NCBI RefSeq assembly: GCF_003112555.1
Contig: NZ_BEWB01000018.1
Coordinates: 1-64,000, forward strand
Direction: 5' to 3'
DNA length: 64,000 nucleotides
From: Streptomyces coelicoflavus
Lineage (GTDB): Bacteria; Actinomycetota; Actinomycetes; Streptomycetales; Streptomycetaceae
This document shows, one piece after another, positions 1 through 7,270 of the stretch. Position 1 is the first letter of the stretch, and each line of letters begins with the position of its first letter. A program made the position numbers and the translations under genes. The notes under the pieces were generated by a model. The model was given only the letters and a program-made list of their open reading frames with translations. It made no database searches and was not told the origin of the DNA.

Positions 1-31
1 CCTGTGTCGGCTGGGTGCCGGCGGTCTCGGG

Positions 32-580
32 CTATGGGCTGGTCTGCTCTGATTGCAGGGTCTTGAGAACGGACTCAGGATCGCCGCTGTAGACGATGTG
101 CGGTTCACCGGGCTCCGGGGCAACGAATCGCTTGCGGTAGCGGAGCAGGTCGCTTTCGGCGAAGTAGATCGAGTTCGGATCATCCTCGTGCCGCGCGTTG
201 CGCTTGCTGACGCGCGACCACAGCTCTTCGTGGCTGGCCTCCAGGTAGACGACCACCGAAATCGCGCCAGCTTCGGTAGCGATCGATCGCCAGTGGGCCC
301 GGTCTTCCGGCGTCCAGAAGCCGTGGTCGATCACCACGTCGTGACCGGCCTGGAGTTCCTCGCGGAGCTGCACGGCAGTCTCTTCGAGGATCGGCCGCTC
401 AAGGGTCGGGAACGTACCTCGGGGAAAGTCGACCCCGTACACCCCATGGCGACGGAACATCTCCTCGTCCGGGCAGAGTCTGACGAACCCCCGTGCTGTC
501 AGAGCACGGGCCAGAGTCGTCTTCCCTGAGCCGGGAAGTCCGACCATGAGGACACAGAACGGTTGGCGAGCGCGGTTCAC
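32..580 (-). CDS. P-loop ATP-binding kinase (polynucleotide-kinase / zeta-toxin-like fold)
   Basis: A 182-residue P-loop protein with a clear Walker A motif, GLPGSGKTT, at residues 14-22. An acidic PDEEMF segment follows at about residue 37 and a VIDHGFWTPEDR stretch around residues 83-94, the layout of small AAA_33/zeta-like kinases that phosphorylate a nucleotide, sugar or nucleic acid end. The GTG start at 580 overlaps the stop of the GntR-type gene (GTGA overlap), so the two are translationally coupled and probably work together. Genes of this type often sit beside the regulator in AICEs; their substrate is not established to my knowledge. It could be a metabolite kinase acting on the regulator's ligand or a toxin-like kinase. 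Family assignment is firm, role is unknown. Confidence 0.7.
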   Translation of the reverse strand: MNRARQPFCVLMVGLPGSGKTTLARALTARGFVRLCPDEEMFRRHGVYGVDFPRGTFPTLERPILEETAVQLREELQAGHDVVIDHGFWTPEDRAHWRSIATEAGAISVVVYLEASHEELWSRVSKRNARHEDDPNSIYFAESDLLRYRKRFVAPEPGEPHIVYSGDPESVLKTLQSEQTSP

Positions 581-1335
581 TGAGTGACTTCCGATTCCGT
601 CTGCCAGGTGCGCCCAGGGCCGCCGAGGTCGACGCCGTACTCAACGACTGCGCCTTCGCTGTCGACGAACCTCGCAGTCATGACAACTGCCGGGTCCCGC
701 GGGGCCTTCTTGGGGTCCAGCTCCAGCAGCTTCGCGTCATCCGGAGTGAGCAGTCGAGCCGACGCGGTGTCGAACCGGTGCGTGATCGGGCGGCCGGTTG
801 CCTGCGCGATGAGTTGCAGGGAGGTTCCTCCGGTAAGTCGCTCGCTGCTCGTGAGCTGGGGGATCAGCTCTCCGTACCGGGCGGGAATCCATGACGTGGA
901 GTGCGCGACGATGCCATGTCGGTCGCGGTAGACCCGGCTGCGTCGGATCACGTTCGAGCCGGGCTTGAGGTCCAGTGCTTGGGCTACTTCTGCGGGCGCC
1001 GGCACCACCGAAGCCTGATGCGAGTCGGACCGTTCGCCGGTTCCCCAACTGGACCCGGTGCGGCGACCTCGGTCCTGGCGCTGAGACCCGGAGGACATAG
1101 GAGCGGGACGGTCCAAGACCTCGGTCCCGATGCCATGGATACCCCTGACAAGGCCCTCGTTGCGCAGCTTCCGCAGAGCCTTCTCGGCAGTCGCAGTGCT
1201 GACGCTCCACTCCTGCGACAGGTTCTTAATGCTCGGCAGAAGCGTGCCCGGCTGGAGTTCACCGGATGTGATCAGTTCCGCGAAGTGGGCGGCAATCTGC
1301 GCATAGGGCGCTCGATTGTCGGCCTGGTCTGCCAT
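577..1335 (-). CDS. GntR-family transcriptional regulator with UTRA-type ligand domain (KorSA-like)
   Basis: A 252-residue regulator. The N-terminal winged helix, about residues 8-70, reads YAQIAAHFAELITSG then an LSQEWSVSTATAEKALRKL helix-turn-helix. The C-terminal half, about residues 110-250, resembles a UTRA effector domain (SRVYRDRHGIVAHSTSWIP). In pSAM2 the GntR-type KorSA represses transfer and replication functions and itself, so an element-level repressor is the likely role. I place the start at 1335 rather than 1344 because the GAGGAG Shine-Dalgarno abuts the first ATG but stands nine bases from the second. Upstream lies a dense array of CCCTAAGG-like sites (1363-1420) shared with the divergent gene, the probable operator. 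The stop overlaps the kinase start. Confidence 0.85.
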   Translation of the reverse strand: MADQADNRAPYAQIAAHFAELITSGELQPGTLLPSIKNLSQEWSVSTATAEKALRKLRNEGLVRGIHGIGTEVLDRPAPMSSGSQRQDRGRRTGSSWGTGERSDSHQASVVPAPAEVAQALDLKPGSNVIRRSRVYRDRHGIVAHSTSWIPARYGELIPQLTSSERLTGGTSLQLIAQATGRPITHRFDTASARLLTPDDAKLLELDPKKAPRDPAVVMTARFVDSEGAVVEYGVDLGGPGRTWQTESEVTQ

Positions 1336-1362
1336 GGGGGTCATCTCCTCGTCTCAGTTGGC

Positions 1363-1420
1363 TACATCCCTAGCGTACCCCTTGACACCCTAAGGTGCCC
1401 TAGGGAACCTTAGGGATGTA
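1363..1420. promoter_or_regulatory. Probable operator array: helically phased CCCTAAGG-type sites between gntR and the rep operon
   Basis: Three 8-bp near-palindromes, CCCTAAGG (1388-1395), CCCTAGGG (1398-1405) and CCTTAGGG (1408-1415), have centres exactly 10 bp apart. A related CCCTAGCG (1368-1375) is centred 20 bp further left, and a weak CCCCTTGA fits the gap. The outer arms TACATCCCTA (1363-1372) and TAGGGATGTA (1411-1420) form a perfect 10-bp inverted repeat. A TTGACA at 1382-1387 could be the -35 of the rightward promoter. The position between divergent regulator and operon suggests autoregulated repression by the GntR protein. Confidence 0.65.
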
Positions 1421-1458
1421 CCTGCTGTACGGACCATCCCGGCACCACTAAGCCTTGC

Positions 1459-1515
1459 CCAGGGGCGGCGCTCAACCGCCAAGAAGAACCGCCGCCCCTG
1501 GCTCCCTGGAAGGGA
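1459..1515 (+). promoter_or_regulatory. Large leader hairpin ahead of the rep operon, followed by a small hairpin on the Shine-Dalgarno
   Basis: CCAGGGGCGGCG (1459-1470) pairs perfectly with CGCCGCCCCTGG (1490-1501) across a 19-base loop. Just downstream TCCCT (1503-1507) can pair with AGGGA (1511-1515), which contains the Shine-Dalgarno of the gene starting at 1525. The leader could attenuate transcription or limit translation. There is no T tract, so a simple terminator is less likely. Confidence 0.5.
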
Positions 1516-1524
1516 AGTCCCATC

Positions 1525-2055
1525 ATGCCCGCAACTCTGGTTGCTGAGCACGTTGCCCCGACCACTCCCGCCGTATGCGTTAGGGACTTATCGAACGCGG
1601 AACGGGCGGTGGCGCTGTACGCGTCGGACAAGCCCACCAAGTACGCCTACAAGCGTGGCGACGAGGCCCAGGTCGAGGCGTGGATCGTTCAGGGCGCCCT
1701 CCGCATGGGACTGGAAGACCTCTACCAGTCGGCCGAGTTCCTGCGCGGCTACCGGATGCTGTCCCACGTCGCGACCAGCGAGCAGAAGAACGCCCACCGC
1801 GCACGCTTTCCGCAGACGGCCCGGCTGAACCGCGCCGAGAGCCTGGCCTCCCTCACCCTCCTCATGATCGAGGTGAGCGACACGGCCGTGCAGCGGAACA
1901 ACCGTGTCCAGGTCGAGGGGGCCTGCCTCTGTGGCGGTACCGGCTGGTCCGAGTTCTGCTTCGACCCGGATGAGCCGACGGATTCGGCTCTGGTGGCGTG
2001 CCCTGGCCACAACCCCAAGGGGCTCATGCCGACCCCGGGGCGGGTGTACGCGTGA
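1525..2055 (+). CDS. AICE-conserved hypothetical protein with C-terminal Cys/His cluster
   Basis: A 176-residue protein of unknown function, first gene of the coupled replication-integration operon. No named catalytic motif is seen. The N-terminal 110 residues look helical (YASDKPTKYAYKRGDEAQVEAW). The C-terminus holds Cys134, Cys136, Cys145, Cys159 and His162 in a CLCGGTGW ... CPGH arrangement that could bind zinc. An AGGGA Shine-Dalgarno lies nine bases before the ATG. Its TGA overlaps the GTG of the replication initiator, so production of the two is linked. A role as replication accessory or activator is an inference from position only. Confidence 0.7.
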   Translation: MPATLVAEHVAPTTPAVCVRDLSNAERAVALYASDKPTKYAYKRGDEAQVEAWIVQGALRMGLEDLYQSAEFLRGYRMLSHVATSEQKNAHRARFPQTARLNRAESLASLTLLMIEVSDTAVQRNNRVQVEGACLCGGTGWSEFCFDPDEPTDSALVACPGHNPKGLMPTPGRVYA

Positions 2056-3479
2056 CGGACTTCCCCGTTTCCCCTGAGGCCGTGGCTGGTGCTGCGGCCT
2101 CCATGGGCACCGACCCCGTGACCCTTGCTGACCTGTTGCGCGTGGCGAACTCGCCTGGCTTCGACCGCTGGCAGGAGCAGATTCGCCGTACAGGCGGCTG
2201 CTCGCATCCCATCCGTCTGATGGGCCAGACCGTCACCCGCGACCGCGCGACCGGTGACGTGCTCTACTCCTACAGCACCGAGCATGAGCCGGGCGGCGCC
2301 CTCCGGGTCGCCTGCGGAAACCGCCGTGCCTCCCGCTGCCCGGCCTGCGCCTGGACGTACGCCGGGGACACCTACCACCTGATCCGCTCCGGGATCACGG
2401 GCGACGAACGCAAGGACGTGCCCGCCACCGTGCGGGATCACCCCCGCGTCTTCGCCACCCTGACCGCCCCCTCCTTCGGGGCCGTGCATAACCGGCCCGA
2501 CTCCGGACGCTGCCGCTGCGGGCACACGCATGCCGAGGATGCGCCGGAGCTGGGTACGGCGCTCGCTCCGGAGCGGTACGACTACGCGTGCGCGGTGCTG
2601 TGGAACAACTTCGCCTCCGACCTGTGGCGCCGCTTCACCATCTACCTGCGCCGCGAGATCGCCGCCCACGCGGGCCTGACCCAGACGGCCATGAAGGAGG
2701 TGTGCCGGGTCTCCTTCGGCAAGGTCGCCGAGTTCCAGAAACGCGGCTCCGTCCACTTCCACGCCGTGGTGCGCCTCGACGGCCCCGACGGACCCGACAC
2801 CGCCCCGCCGGCATGGGCCACGGTCGCTCTCCTGGATGCCTCGATCCGTGCCGCCGCCGCCCGCGTCTCCGTACCGGTCCCCGCATCCGGCGACTTTCCC
2901 GCCCGCACGCTGCGGTGGGGTGAGCAGGTCGACGTACAGCCCATCGGCGCCCTCGGACACGAGGAGCTGACGGAACAGGCCGTGGCCTCCTACGTCGCCA
3001 AGTACGCCACCAAGGCGGCCGAGACCACGGGCACCGTTGACCGCCGGATCGGGGAGCTGTCCGAGCTGGACAAGCTGCCCCTGCCCGCGCACACACGACG
3101 GCTCATCGAAGCGTGCTGGGACCTGGACGACGCCTACCCGGCCCGGATGCTGGCGCGCTGGGCTCACATGCTCGGCTTCCGCGGGCACTTCTCGACCAAG
3201 AGCCGCCAGTACTCCACCACCCTCGGCGCCCTCCGCCAGGTCCGCGCCGACTACCGCGCACGCCAGGAACGCCGCGAACGCGGGCTCTCCGAAGACCTCG
3301 ACGACACGGAGGGCTCCACGCTCGTGCTCGCCCACTGGACCTACGCCGGACAGGGCCACACCCCCGGTGAATCCTGGCTGGCTGCATCGATCGCCCGTGA
3401 GCTGCACCTGAACCGCGAGACAGCACGCGAAGCACTCGCCGACCTGCACGACATGGACGACATGGAGGTGTGGGCGTGA
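2052..3479 (+). CDS. repSA: RepSA-like rolling-circle replication initiator (HUH endonuclease)
   Basis: A 475-residue initiator that would nick the double-strand origin of the excised circular element. A Cys-containing segment (CGNRRASRCPACAW) near residues 88-101 is typical of the family. The HUH metal-binding motif is His235-Phe-His237 (SVHFHAVVRL). A tyrosine pair, Tyr314 and Tyr318 (SYVAKYATKA), supplies the expected nucleophiles. I chose the GTG at 2052, which overlaps the upstream stop as GTGA, over an upstream ATG at 1998 that would overlap the previous gene by 58 bases. The stop overlaps the excisionase start. In pSAM2 the origin lies close to or within repSA, but I could not locate it here. 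Confidence 0.88.
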   Translation: MTDFPVSPEAVAGAAASMGTDPVTLADLLRVANSPGFDRWQEQIRRTGGCSHPIRLMGQTVTRDRATGDVLYSYSTEHEPGGALRVACGNRRASRCPACAWTYAGDTYHLIRSGITGDERKDVPATVRDHPRVFATLTAPSFGAVHNRPDSGRCRCGHTHAEDAPELGTALAPERYDYACAVLWNNFASDLWRRFTIYLRREIAAHAGLTQTAMKEVCRVSFGKVAEFQKRGSVHFHAVVRLDGPDGPDTAPPAWATVALLDASIRAAAARVSVPVPASGDFPARTLRWGEQVDVQPIGALGHEELTEQAVASYVAKYATKAAETTGTVDRRIGELSELDKLPLPAHTRRLIEACWDLDDAYPARMLARWAHMLGFRGHFSTKSRQYSTTLGALRQVRADYRARQERRERGLSEDLDDTEGSTLVLAHWTYAGQGHTPGESWLAASIARELHLNRETAREALADLHDMDDMEVWA

Positions 3480-3670
3480 AGCGCTCGTTGCCCGACCGCT
3501 ACCTGACCCCGGTCGACCTGGCTGACCTCCTCGGCGTCCCGGTCGAGACCGTCTATCAGTGGCGCCGCAAGCAGACCGGACCGCGCGGCTTCCGCGTCGG
3601 CCGGCACCTTCGCTTCGACCCCGAAGACGTTCGCGTCTGGGTCGAGTCCCAGATGGAGAGGGCCGCCTGA
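3476..3670 (+). CDS. xis: Excisionase / MerR-like helix-turn-helix DNA-binding protein
   Basis: A 64-residue protein with one winged-helix domain of the excisionase/AlpA class: YLTPVDLADLLGVPVETVYQW is followed by the wing GFRVGRHLRFDPEDVRVWVE. It would bend DNA at the attachment site and drive the integrase toward excision. GGAGG at 3464-3468 sits seven bases before GTG 3476, which overlaps the rep stop; a GTG at 3470 lies too close to that Shine-Dalgarno. The stop overlaps the ATG of the integrase. Size and order match pSAM2 xis. Confidence 0.85.
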   Translation: MKRSLPDRYLTPVDLADLLGVPVETVYQWRRKQTGPRGFRVGRHLRFDPEDVRVWVESQMERAA

Positions 3671-4911
3671 TGGCCGGACACGTACAAGACCGCTGGTACA
3701 AGGTCGAGACCGGCACCGACGGCAAGACCGTCAAGGTCAAGACCGACCGCTTCGGCATCGGCCTGCGCTACCGCGCCCGCTACGTCGGCCCCGACGGCTC
3801 CGAGAAGTCCAAGAGCTTCCCTGACAAGCAGAAGCGCAAGGCTGAACAGTGGTTGGCCAACATCGAGGCCGACATGTCTCGCGGCGACTACGTGGACCCC
3901 GTGGCTGGCAAGGTCACGTTCGAGCAGTACGCCACTGAGTGGATGGCCTCGCAGATCACTGACCCGCTGACCCGTGAGTCGGTGGAGAGCCGTCTCCGCC
4001 TGCACGCGATTCCGTACCTGGGCTCTCGGCCTCTGGCCTCCTTCACACCGTCGCATCTGCGGGTCTGGCTGCGGACGCTGGAGGACCGCGGGCTCTCCGC
4101 CGGGTACCGACGCGGCATCTTCGCCCACGTGTCGACAGTGTTCACCTCCGCCGTGGAAGACCGGATCATCCGCGCCAACCCGTGTAGCGCTCGGTCCGTG
4201 CGTGCGCCGCGTCTGGAGCCTCGCAAGGTCAAGCCGTGGCCTGCTGAGCGGATCATGGATGTGCGCTCGGCCCTGCCGGACCGCTACCAGGCGCTCGTCA
4301 ACGTCGCTGCCGGGTGCGGCCTGCGCCAAGGAGAGGTCTTCGGCCTGGCCGTGGAAGACGTCGACTTCCTCGGGGGAGTGGTCCACGTCGTCCGGCAGGT
4401 CAAGCTACTGCGTCTGCACCGGCCGGTGTTCGCTCCGCCGAAGGGTGGCAAGGAGCGTGACGTTCCTCTGCCTCAGTCCGTCGCCTTCGCCCTGGCCGCC
4501 CACCTCAAGAGCCACCCCGCGACGCGGATCACGCTTCCGTGGAAGAACCTCGACGGTCCGCCGGTCACGGCATCGCTCATCTTCACCGGCCCTGCCGGGC
4601 TGCCGCTCGACCGGAACCGCTTCAACGATCGCGTATGGCGGCCGGCACTTCGGGCCGCGAATGTTGAGACCGGTCGGGACAACGGCATGCACGCCTTGCG
4701 GCACTTCTACGCCTCGGTGCTCCTGGACGCGGGGGAGAGCATCAAGGCTCTCAGCGAGTACTTGGGCCACCACGACCCCGGCTTCACGCTGCGGACCTAC
4801 ACGCACCTGATGCCGTCGAGCGGGACCCGCACCCGGGCCGCCGTGGATCGCGTCTTCTCTGACGAGGAGCCTGCCGCTGACGGCCCGGAGACGGCCCACG
4901 AGGGCGCCTAG
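3670..4911 (+). CDS. int: Site-specific tyrosine recombinase / integrase
   Basis: A 413-residue phage-type integrase. An N-terminal arm-binding and core-binding region (about residues 1-175) precedes the catalytic domain. Visible catalytic residues are Arg219 (GCGLRQGEV), His341 and Arg344 (HALRH), His367 (GHHD) and the nucleophile Tyr377 (RTYTHLM). All are intact, so the enzyme looks functional. The ATG at 3670 overlaps the xis stop, so excisionase and integrase are made together. The gene ends 20 bp before the converging CAP-domain gene. Integrases of this class usually sit next to their attachment site, which places the element boundary there. No tRNA gene is present at this end. Confidence 0.92.
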   Translation: MAGHVQDRWYKVETGTDGKTVKVKTDRFGIGLRYRARYVGPDGSEKSKSFPDKQKRKAEQWLANIEADMSRGDYVDPVAGKVTFEQYATEWMASQITDPLTRESVESRLRLHAIPYLGSRPLASFTPSHLRVWLRTLEDRGLSAGYRRGIFAHVSTVFTSAVEDRIIRANPCSARSVRAPRLEPRKVKPWPAERIMDVRSALPDRYQALVNVAAGCGLRQGEVFGLAVEDVDFLGGVVHVVRQVKLLRLHRPVFAPPKGGKERDVPLPQSVAFALAAHLKSHPATRITLPWKNLDGPPVTASLIFTGPAGLPLDRNRFNDRVWRPALRAANVETGRDNGMHALRHFYASVLLDAGESIKALSEYLGHHDPGFTLRTYTHLMPSSGTRTRAAVDRVFSDEEPAADGPETAHEGA

Positions 4912-4980
4912 CCCTCTGACCTGCGGTTATCTCAGTAGCCGAAGTCCTGCGTCCACCACGGGCCGCCCGAGCCGAAGTGG
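4912..4980. other. Probable right attachment site (attR) zone of the AICE
   Basis: Only 20 bp separate the integrase stop from the stop of the CAP-domain gene, and no tRNA is seen. The att core is therefore expected in this interval or in the last codons of the CAP gene. Its C-terminus (WWTQDFGY) is intact, so any insertion would have restored the reading frame end. The left att copy is outside the window and the core could not be defined. Confidence 0.4.
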
Positions 4981-6140
4981 ACTCCGACCCCCAGGGTCGT
5001 GAAGTCGCAGTTCAGGATGTTGGCCCGGTGGCCGGGGCTGGCCATCCAGGCGTCCATCACGGCCTGGGCGCCGGCCTGGCCGCGGGCTATGTTCTCGCCG
5101 CCGAGACCGCTTATGCCCGCTGCCGCGGCCCGGTCCCAGGGGGTCGCGCCGCTGGGGTCGGTGTGGTCGAAGAAGCCCTGGGTGGCCATGGCCTCGCTGA
5201 AGTCCTCGGCCAGTTCGCGCAGGGCGCTGTTCGCGGCCACCGGGCGGCAGCCCACCTTGGCCCGTTCGTCGTTGACCAGCTTGACCACCTGCGCCTGCGC
5301 GACGGCCTGCTCCGACGCGGCGGCGGGCGTGCTGGGTGCGGCGGGCTCCTTGGTGGCCGGGCGGGAGGGTGCGGGCCGCTTCGGCTCGGCGCTCGGCGTC
5401 GTCTTCGGCTTCTTCGTCTTCGACGGTGTCCCGGCCGGGGCCGCGGGCTTGGAGGACGGTGCCGAGGTGGACGGAGAGGCCGAGGACGGCGACGCGGACG
5501 GGGAGTCCTTGGCGGACTTCTCCTCCGACGGAGACGAGGACGGGGACGAGGAGGACCGGGACGGCGAGGCCGAGCGGTCGCCGCGGCTCGTGGCGGCGTC
5601 GTCGCCACGGCCGGTGCCGGCGCTGCCCGAGGTGCCGCCCTGCTGGGACGGGCTGTTCGTCGGGGCGTCCTGGGCCCGCACCGGGTCACCGGTGCTGCTG
5701 TCGCCGCCGATCCGGTAGTTGTCGAGGCCGGGCACCGCGCCCGTGGCCACCGCCACCGTGCCGATGGCGACCGCGGCGGACACTCCGAGCAGACCGGTGC
5801 GGACACCGGCGGCCGACTTCTTGCGCCGGCGACGGCGCCCCCCGCCGGGCTGCGAACCGCCGTCGGGCGTGTAGCCGCCGGCGGGGAAGGCGACGGTACG
5901 GCCGGCCTGCGGGCCCGCGCCGTCCGGGTCGTCCGCGAACAGGTAGGCGTCGCTCCTGGCGCGGACCTCGGCGTACGCCTCGGGGTTCAGGTAGGGGGCG
6001 ATCCCCATCGTGGGAGCCTCGCCCGCGTCCGGCGCCAGCGGGTCACGGGCCCGGCCCGTCGTCGTGCCGTCCGTCTCATGGCCCCCCGGGGAGCGGCCCG
6101 CGGCGGCGCGGCCGGCGGCGGAGCGTCGGTGGCGTCCCAT
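4932..6140 (-). CDS. Secreted or membrane-anchored CAP/SCP-domain protein
   Basis: A 402-residue protein. A cytoplasmic arginine-rich N-terminus (RRRRRKKS) precedes one membrane segment (TGLLGVSAAVAIGTVAVATG, about residues 107-126). Then comes a long Ser/Pro/Lys-rich linker (about residues 140-275) and a C-terminal CAP domain of about 120 residues with the expected FFDHTDPSG, GENIARG, MASPGHRANIL and TLGVGVHF blocks. CAP proteins are extracytoplasmic; their enzymatic role in bacteria is mostly unknown. The ATG at 6140 is preceded by GAGGAAGG; a much longer upstream frame is not supported because it would cross the divergent promoter and acyP. It converges on the integrase. Confidence 0.85.
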   Translation of the reverse strand: MGRHRRSAAGRAAAGRSPGGHETDGTTTGRARDPLAPDAGEAPTMGIAPYLNPEAYAEVRARSDAYLFADDPDGAGPQAGRTVAFPAGGYTPDGGSQPGGGRRRRRKKSAAGVRTGLLGVSAAVAIGTVAVATGAVPGLDNYRIGGDSSTGDPVRAQDAPTNSPSQQGGTSGSAGTGRGDDAATSRGDRSASPSRSSSSPSSSPSEEKSAKDSPSASPSSASPSTSAPSSKPAAPAGTPSKTKKPKTTPSAEPKRPAPSRPATKEPAAPSTPAAASEQAVAQAQVVKLVNDERAKVGCRPVAANSALRELAEDFSEAMATQGFFDHTDPSGATPWDRAAAAGISGLGGENIARGQAGAQAVMDAWMASPGHRANILNCDFTTLGVGVHFGSGGPWWTQDFGY

Positions 6141-6213
6141 GTCCTGGCCTTCCTCGTCCTCGTCCGCGCGTGGGGCGTGCCCTCGCGGTCGACTGTGCTC
6201 ACGATCAACACGG

Positions 6214-6235
6214 AACTCACACGATCGAGTGAGTT
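6214..6235. promoter_or_regulatory. 22-bp near-perfect palindrome between CAP gene and acyP
   Basis: AACTCAC (6214-6220) and GTGAGTT (6229-6235) are inverted, flanking a central CGATCG palindrome with one mismatched pair. The site lies in the divergent promoter region and looks like an operator for a dimeric regulator. The regulator is not identifiable. Confidence 0.4.
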
Positions 6236-6311
6236 TCATGTGGGATTCATTGGGTCGGGACGGTACCGCATGGCGCCAGGGGGTGAAGTGTCCCGCGAGA
6301 CATTGACTGGT

Positions 6312-6317
6312 TAGGTT
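6312..6317 (+). promoter_or_regulatory. -10 element of a probable leaderless acyP promoter
   Basis: TAGGTT ends six bases before the ATG of acyP, and no Shine-Dalgarno is present. Transcription would begin at or very near the A of the start codon. No strong -35 is seen. Confidence 0.5.
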
Positions 6318-6323
6318 GCAGTC

Positions 6324-6605
6324 ATGAGCGAGGATGTACGGCTGGTCGCGTGGGTGCGCGGACAGGTTCAGGGCGTGGGATTCCGCTGGTTCACGCGGGC
6401 CAGGGCGCTGGAACTCGGCGGGATGAGTGGTTTTGCTCTCAATCTGGGCGACGGCCGCGTCCAGGTCGTCGCGGAGGGCCCGCGCGAGCGCTGCGAGGGG
6501 CTGCTCGACTGGCTGCGCGGTGACGACACGCCCGGACGCGTGGACGGAGTGACGGAGATCTGGGACACACCCCGCGGGGGCTACGACGGCTTCGCCATCC
6601 GGTGA
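6324..6605 (+). CDS. acyP: Acylphosphatase
   Basis: A 93-residue enzyme that hydrolyses the carboxyl-phosphate bond of acylphosphates in the cytoplasm. The family signature is complete: VRGQVQGVGFRWFTRARA carries the catalytic Arg of the phosphate-binding loop, and GFALNLGDGRVQVVAEG carries the catalytic Asn. Length is normal for the family. There is no ribosome-binding site. Instead a TAGGTT element sits six bases upstream, so the mRNA is probably leaderless. It lies upstream of a small conserved gene and smc, the usual Streptomyces order. Confidence 0.93.
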   Translation: MSEDVRLVAWVRGQVQGVGFRWFTRARALELGGMSGFALNLGDGRVQVVAEGPRERCEGLLDWLRGDDTPGRVDGVTEIWDTPRGGYDGFAIR

Positions 6606-6984
6606 CGTCCGGCCGCGTGAAGCTCCGCGAGCGCCGGGAGCGACCCTCGCCGGAGGGGTGGCCGGGGTGAAAACGGGCAGGTGGTTGCCAAGGACAGCCG
6701 CTCGTGGGAGGCTCCGCACGCAGAATGATCGCCATGCCCCGAGGGGCCCGCAGGAGTCGCAGCGCCGCCGTTTCCCGGCCGCGTGCCCCCGGGCGCCCGC
6801 GGATACGGGGCGTGATCGTGTTGACCGTCAAACTTTTTGGTGAGACGCTGAAAGCCCCGCGCACCTTAGCTGTTTGGCATGGTTGAACGGCAGCAAAAAC
6901 TCCAAAGTGCCAAGCACCGCGGGTGCGATTCCCTCACGACCCACACCGCTTCGGTCGGTCACTCATTGTGGAGGACCATCCATC
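6606..6984. other. 379-bp intergenic region with hairpins, no convincing gene
   Basis: No reading frame here has a credible start and protein-like composition. The last 100 bases are less GC-rich and hold paired segments: TTGGCA near 6875 with TGCCAA near 6910, and GCACC (6914-6918) with GGTGC (6922-6926). They directly precede the 70-residue gene and may be a structured leader. A GGTGCGATTCC stretch resembles a tRNA T-loop but no tRNA folds around it. Confidence 0.4.
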
Positions 6985-7197
6985 ATGGCAAAGGCGCTTC
7001 TCGGTTACGTCGGCGGCTCCGACCCTCGACTCCTCGCCGAGATGCGACGGCTCCAGCAGCGCGTCCAGGACCTGGAATCCGAGCTCGGACGAATCCAGGC
7101 GGAGAACGACGCGCTGGCGGCTGCCGCTTCTCACGACAGGATCATGGAGAGCATGGAGAGCGTTGACGCACACCAGGCGGAGCCTGCGCTCACCTGA
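6985..7197 (+). CDS. Small conserved coiled-coil protein upstream of smc
   Basis: A 70-residue cytoplasmic protein of unknown function that occupies this place upstream of smc in streptomycetes. Residues 17-48 (LAEMRRLQQRVQDLESEL and onward) have heptad spacing typical of a short coiled coil, so it may oligomerise or bind another coiled-coil protein. GAGGACC lies about seven bases before the ATG. A strong terminator follows at 7271, so it is transcribed apart from smc. Any link to Smc is conjecture from position. Confidence 0.8.
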   Translation: MAKALLGYVGGSDPRLLAEMRRLQQRVQDLESELGRIQAENDALAAAASHDRIMESMESVDAHQAEPALT

Positions 7198-7270
7198 TCA
7201 CTGCATCGCTCCACCACGGCACGGCAGTGGTCGGGCCCGCCCGTACCACCGCTCAGGTGTCAGAGTCTGC

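Larger units (their letters stand above)
1..4930. mobile_element. Actinomycete integrative and conjugative element (AICE), partial: regulatory, replication and integration end
   Basis: The stretch carries a GntR-type regulator with a coupled kinase, a divergent gene, and a translationally coupled replication initiator, excisionase and integrase. This rep-xis-int order is the hallmark of pSAM2-type AICEs. Base composition is visibly lower in GC than the flanking core genes, especially in the kinase, regulator and integrase, which fits acquisition by transfer. Transfer and spread genes are not visible and would lie left of the window. The right end probably lies between the integrase stop at 4911 and the 3' end of the CAP-domain gene at 4932. 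The left end is outside the window, so no att direct repeat could be checked. Confidence 0.85.

Noticed and set aside
6884..6960. tRNA-like T-loop (GGTGCGATTCC) upstream of the 70-residue gene
   Set aside because: No acceptor, D or anticodon stem can be paired around it, and the flanks do not match a tRNA 5' half.
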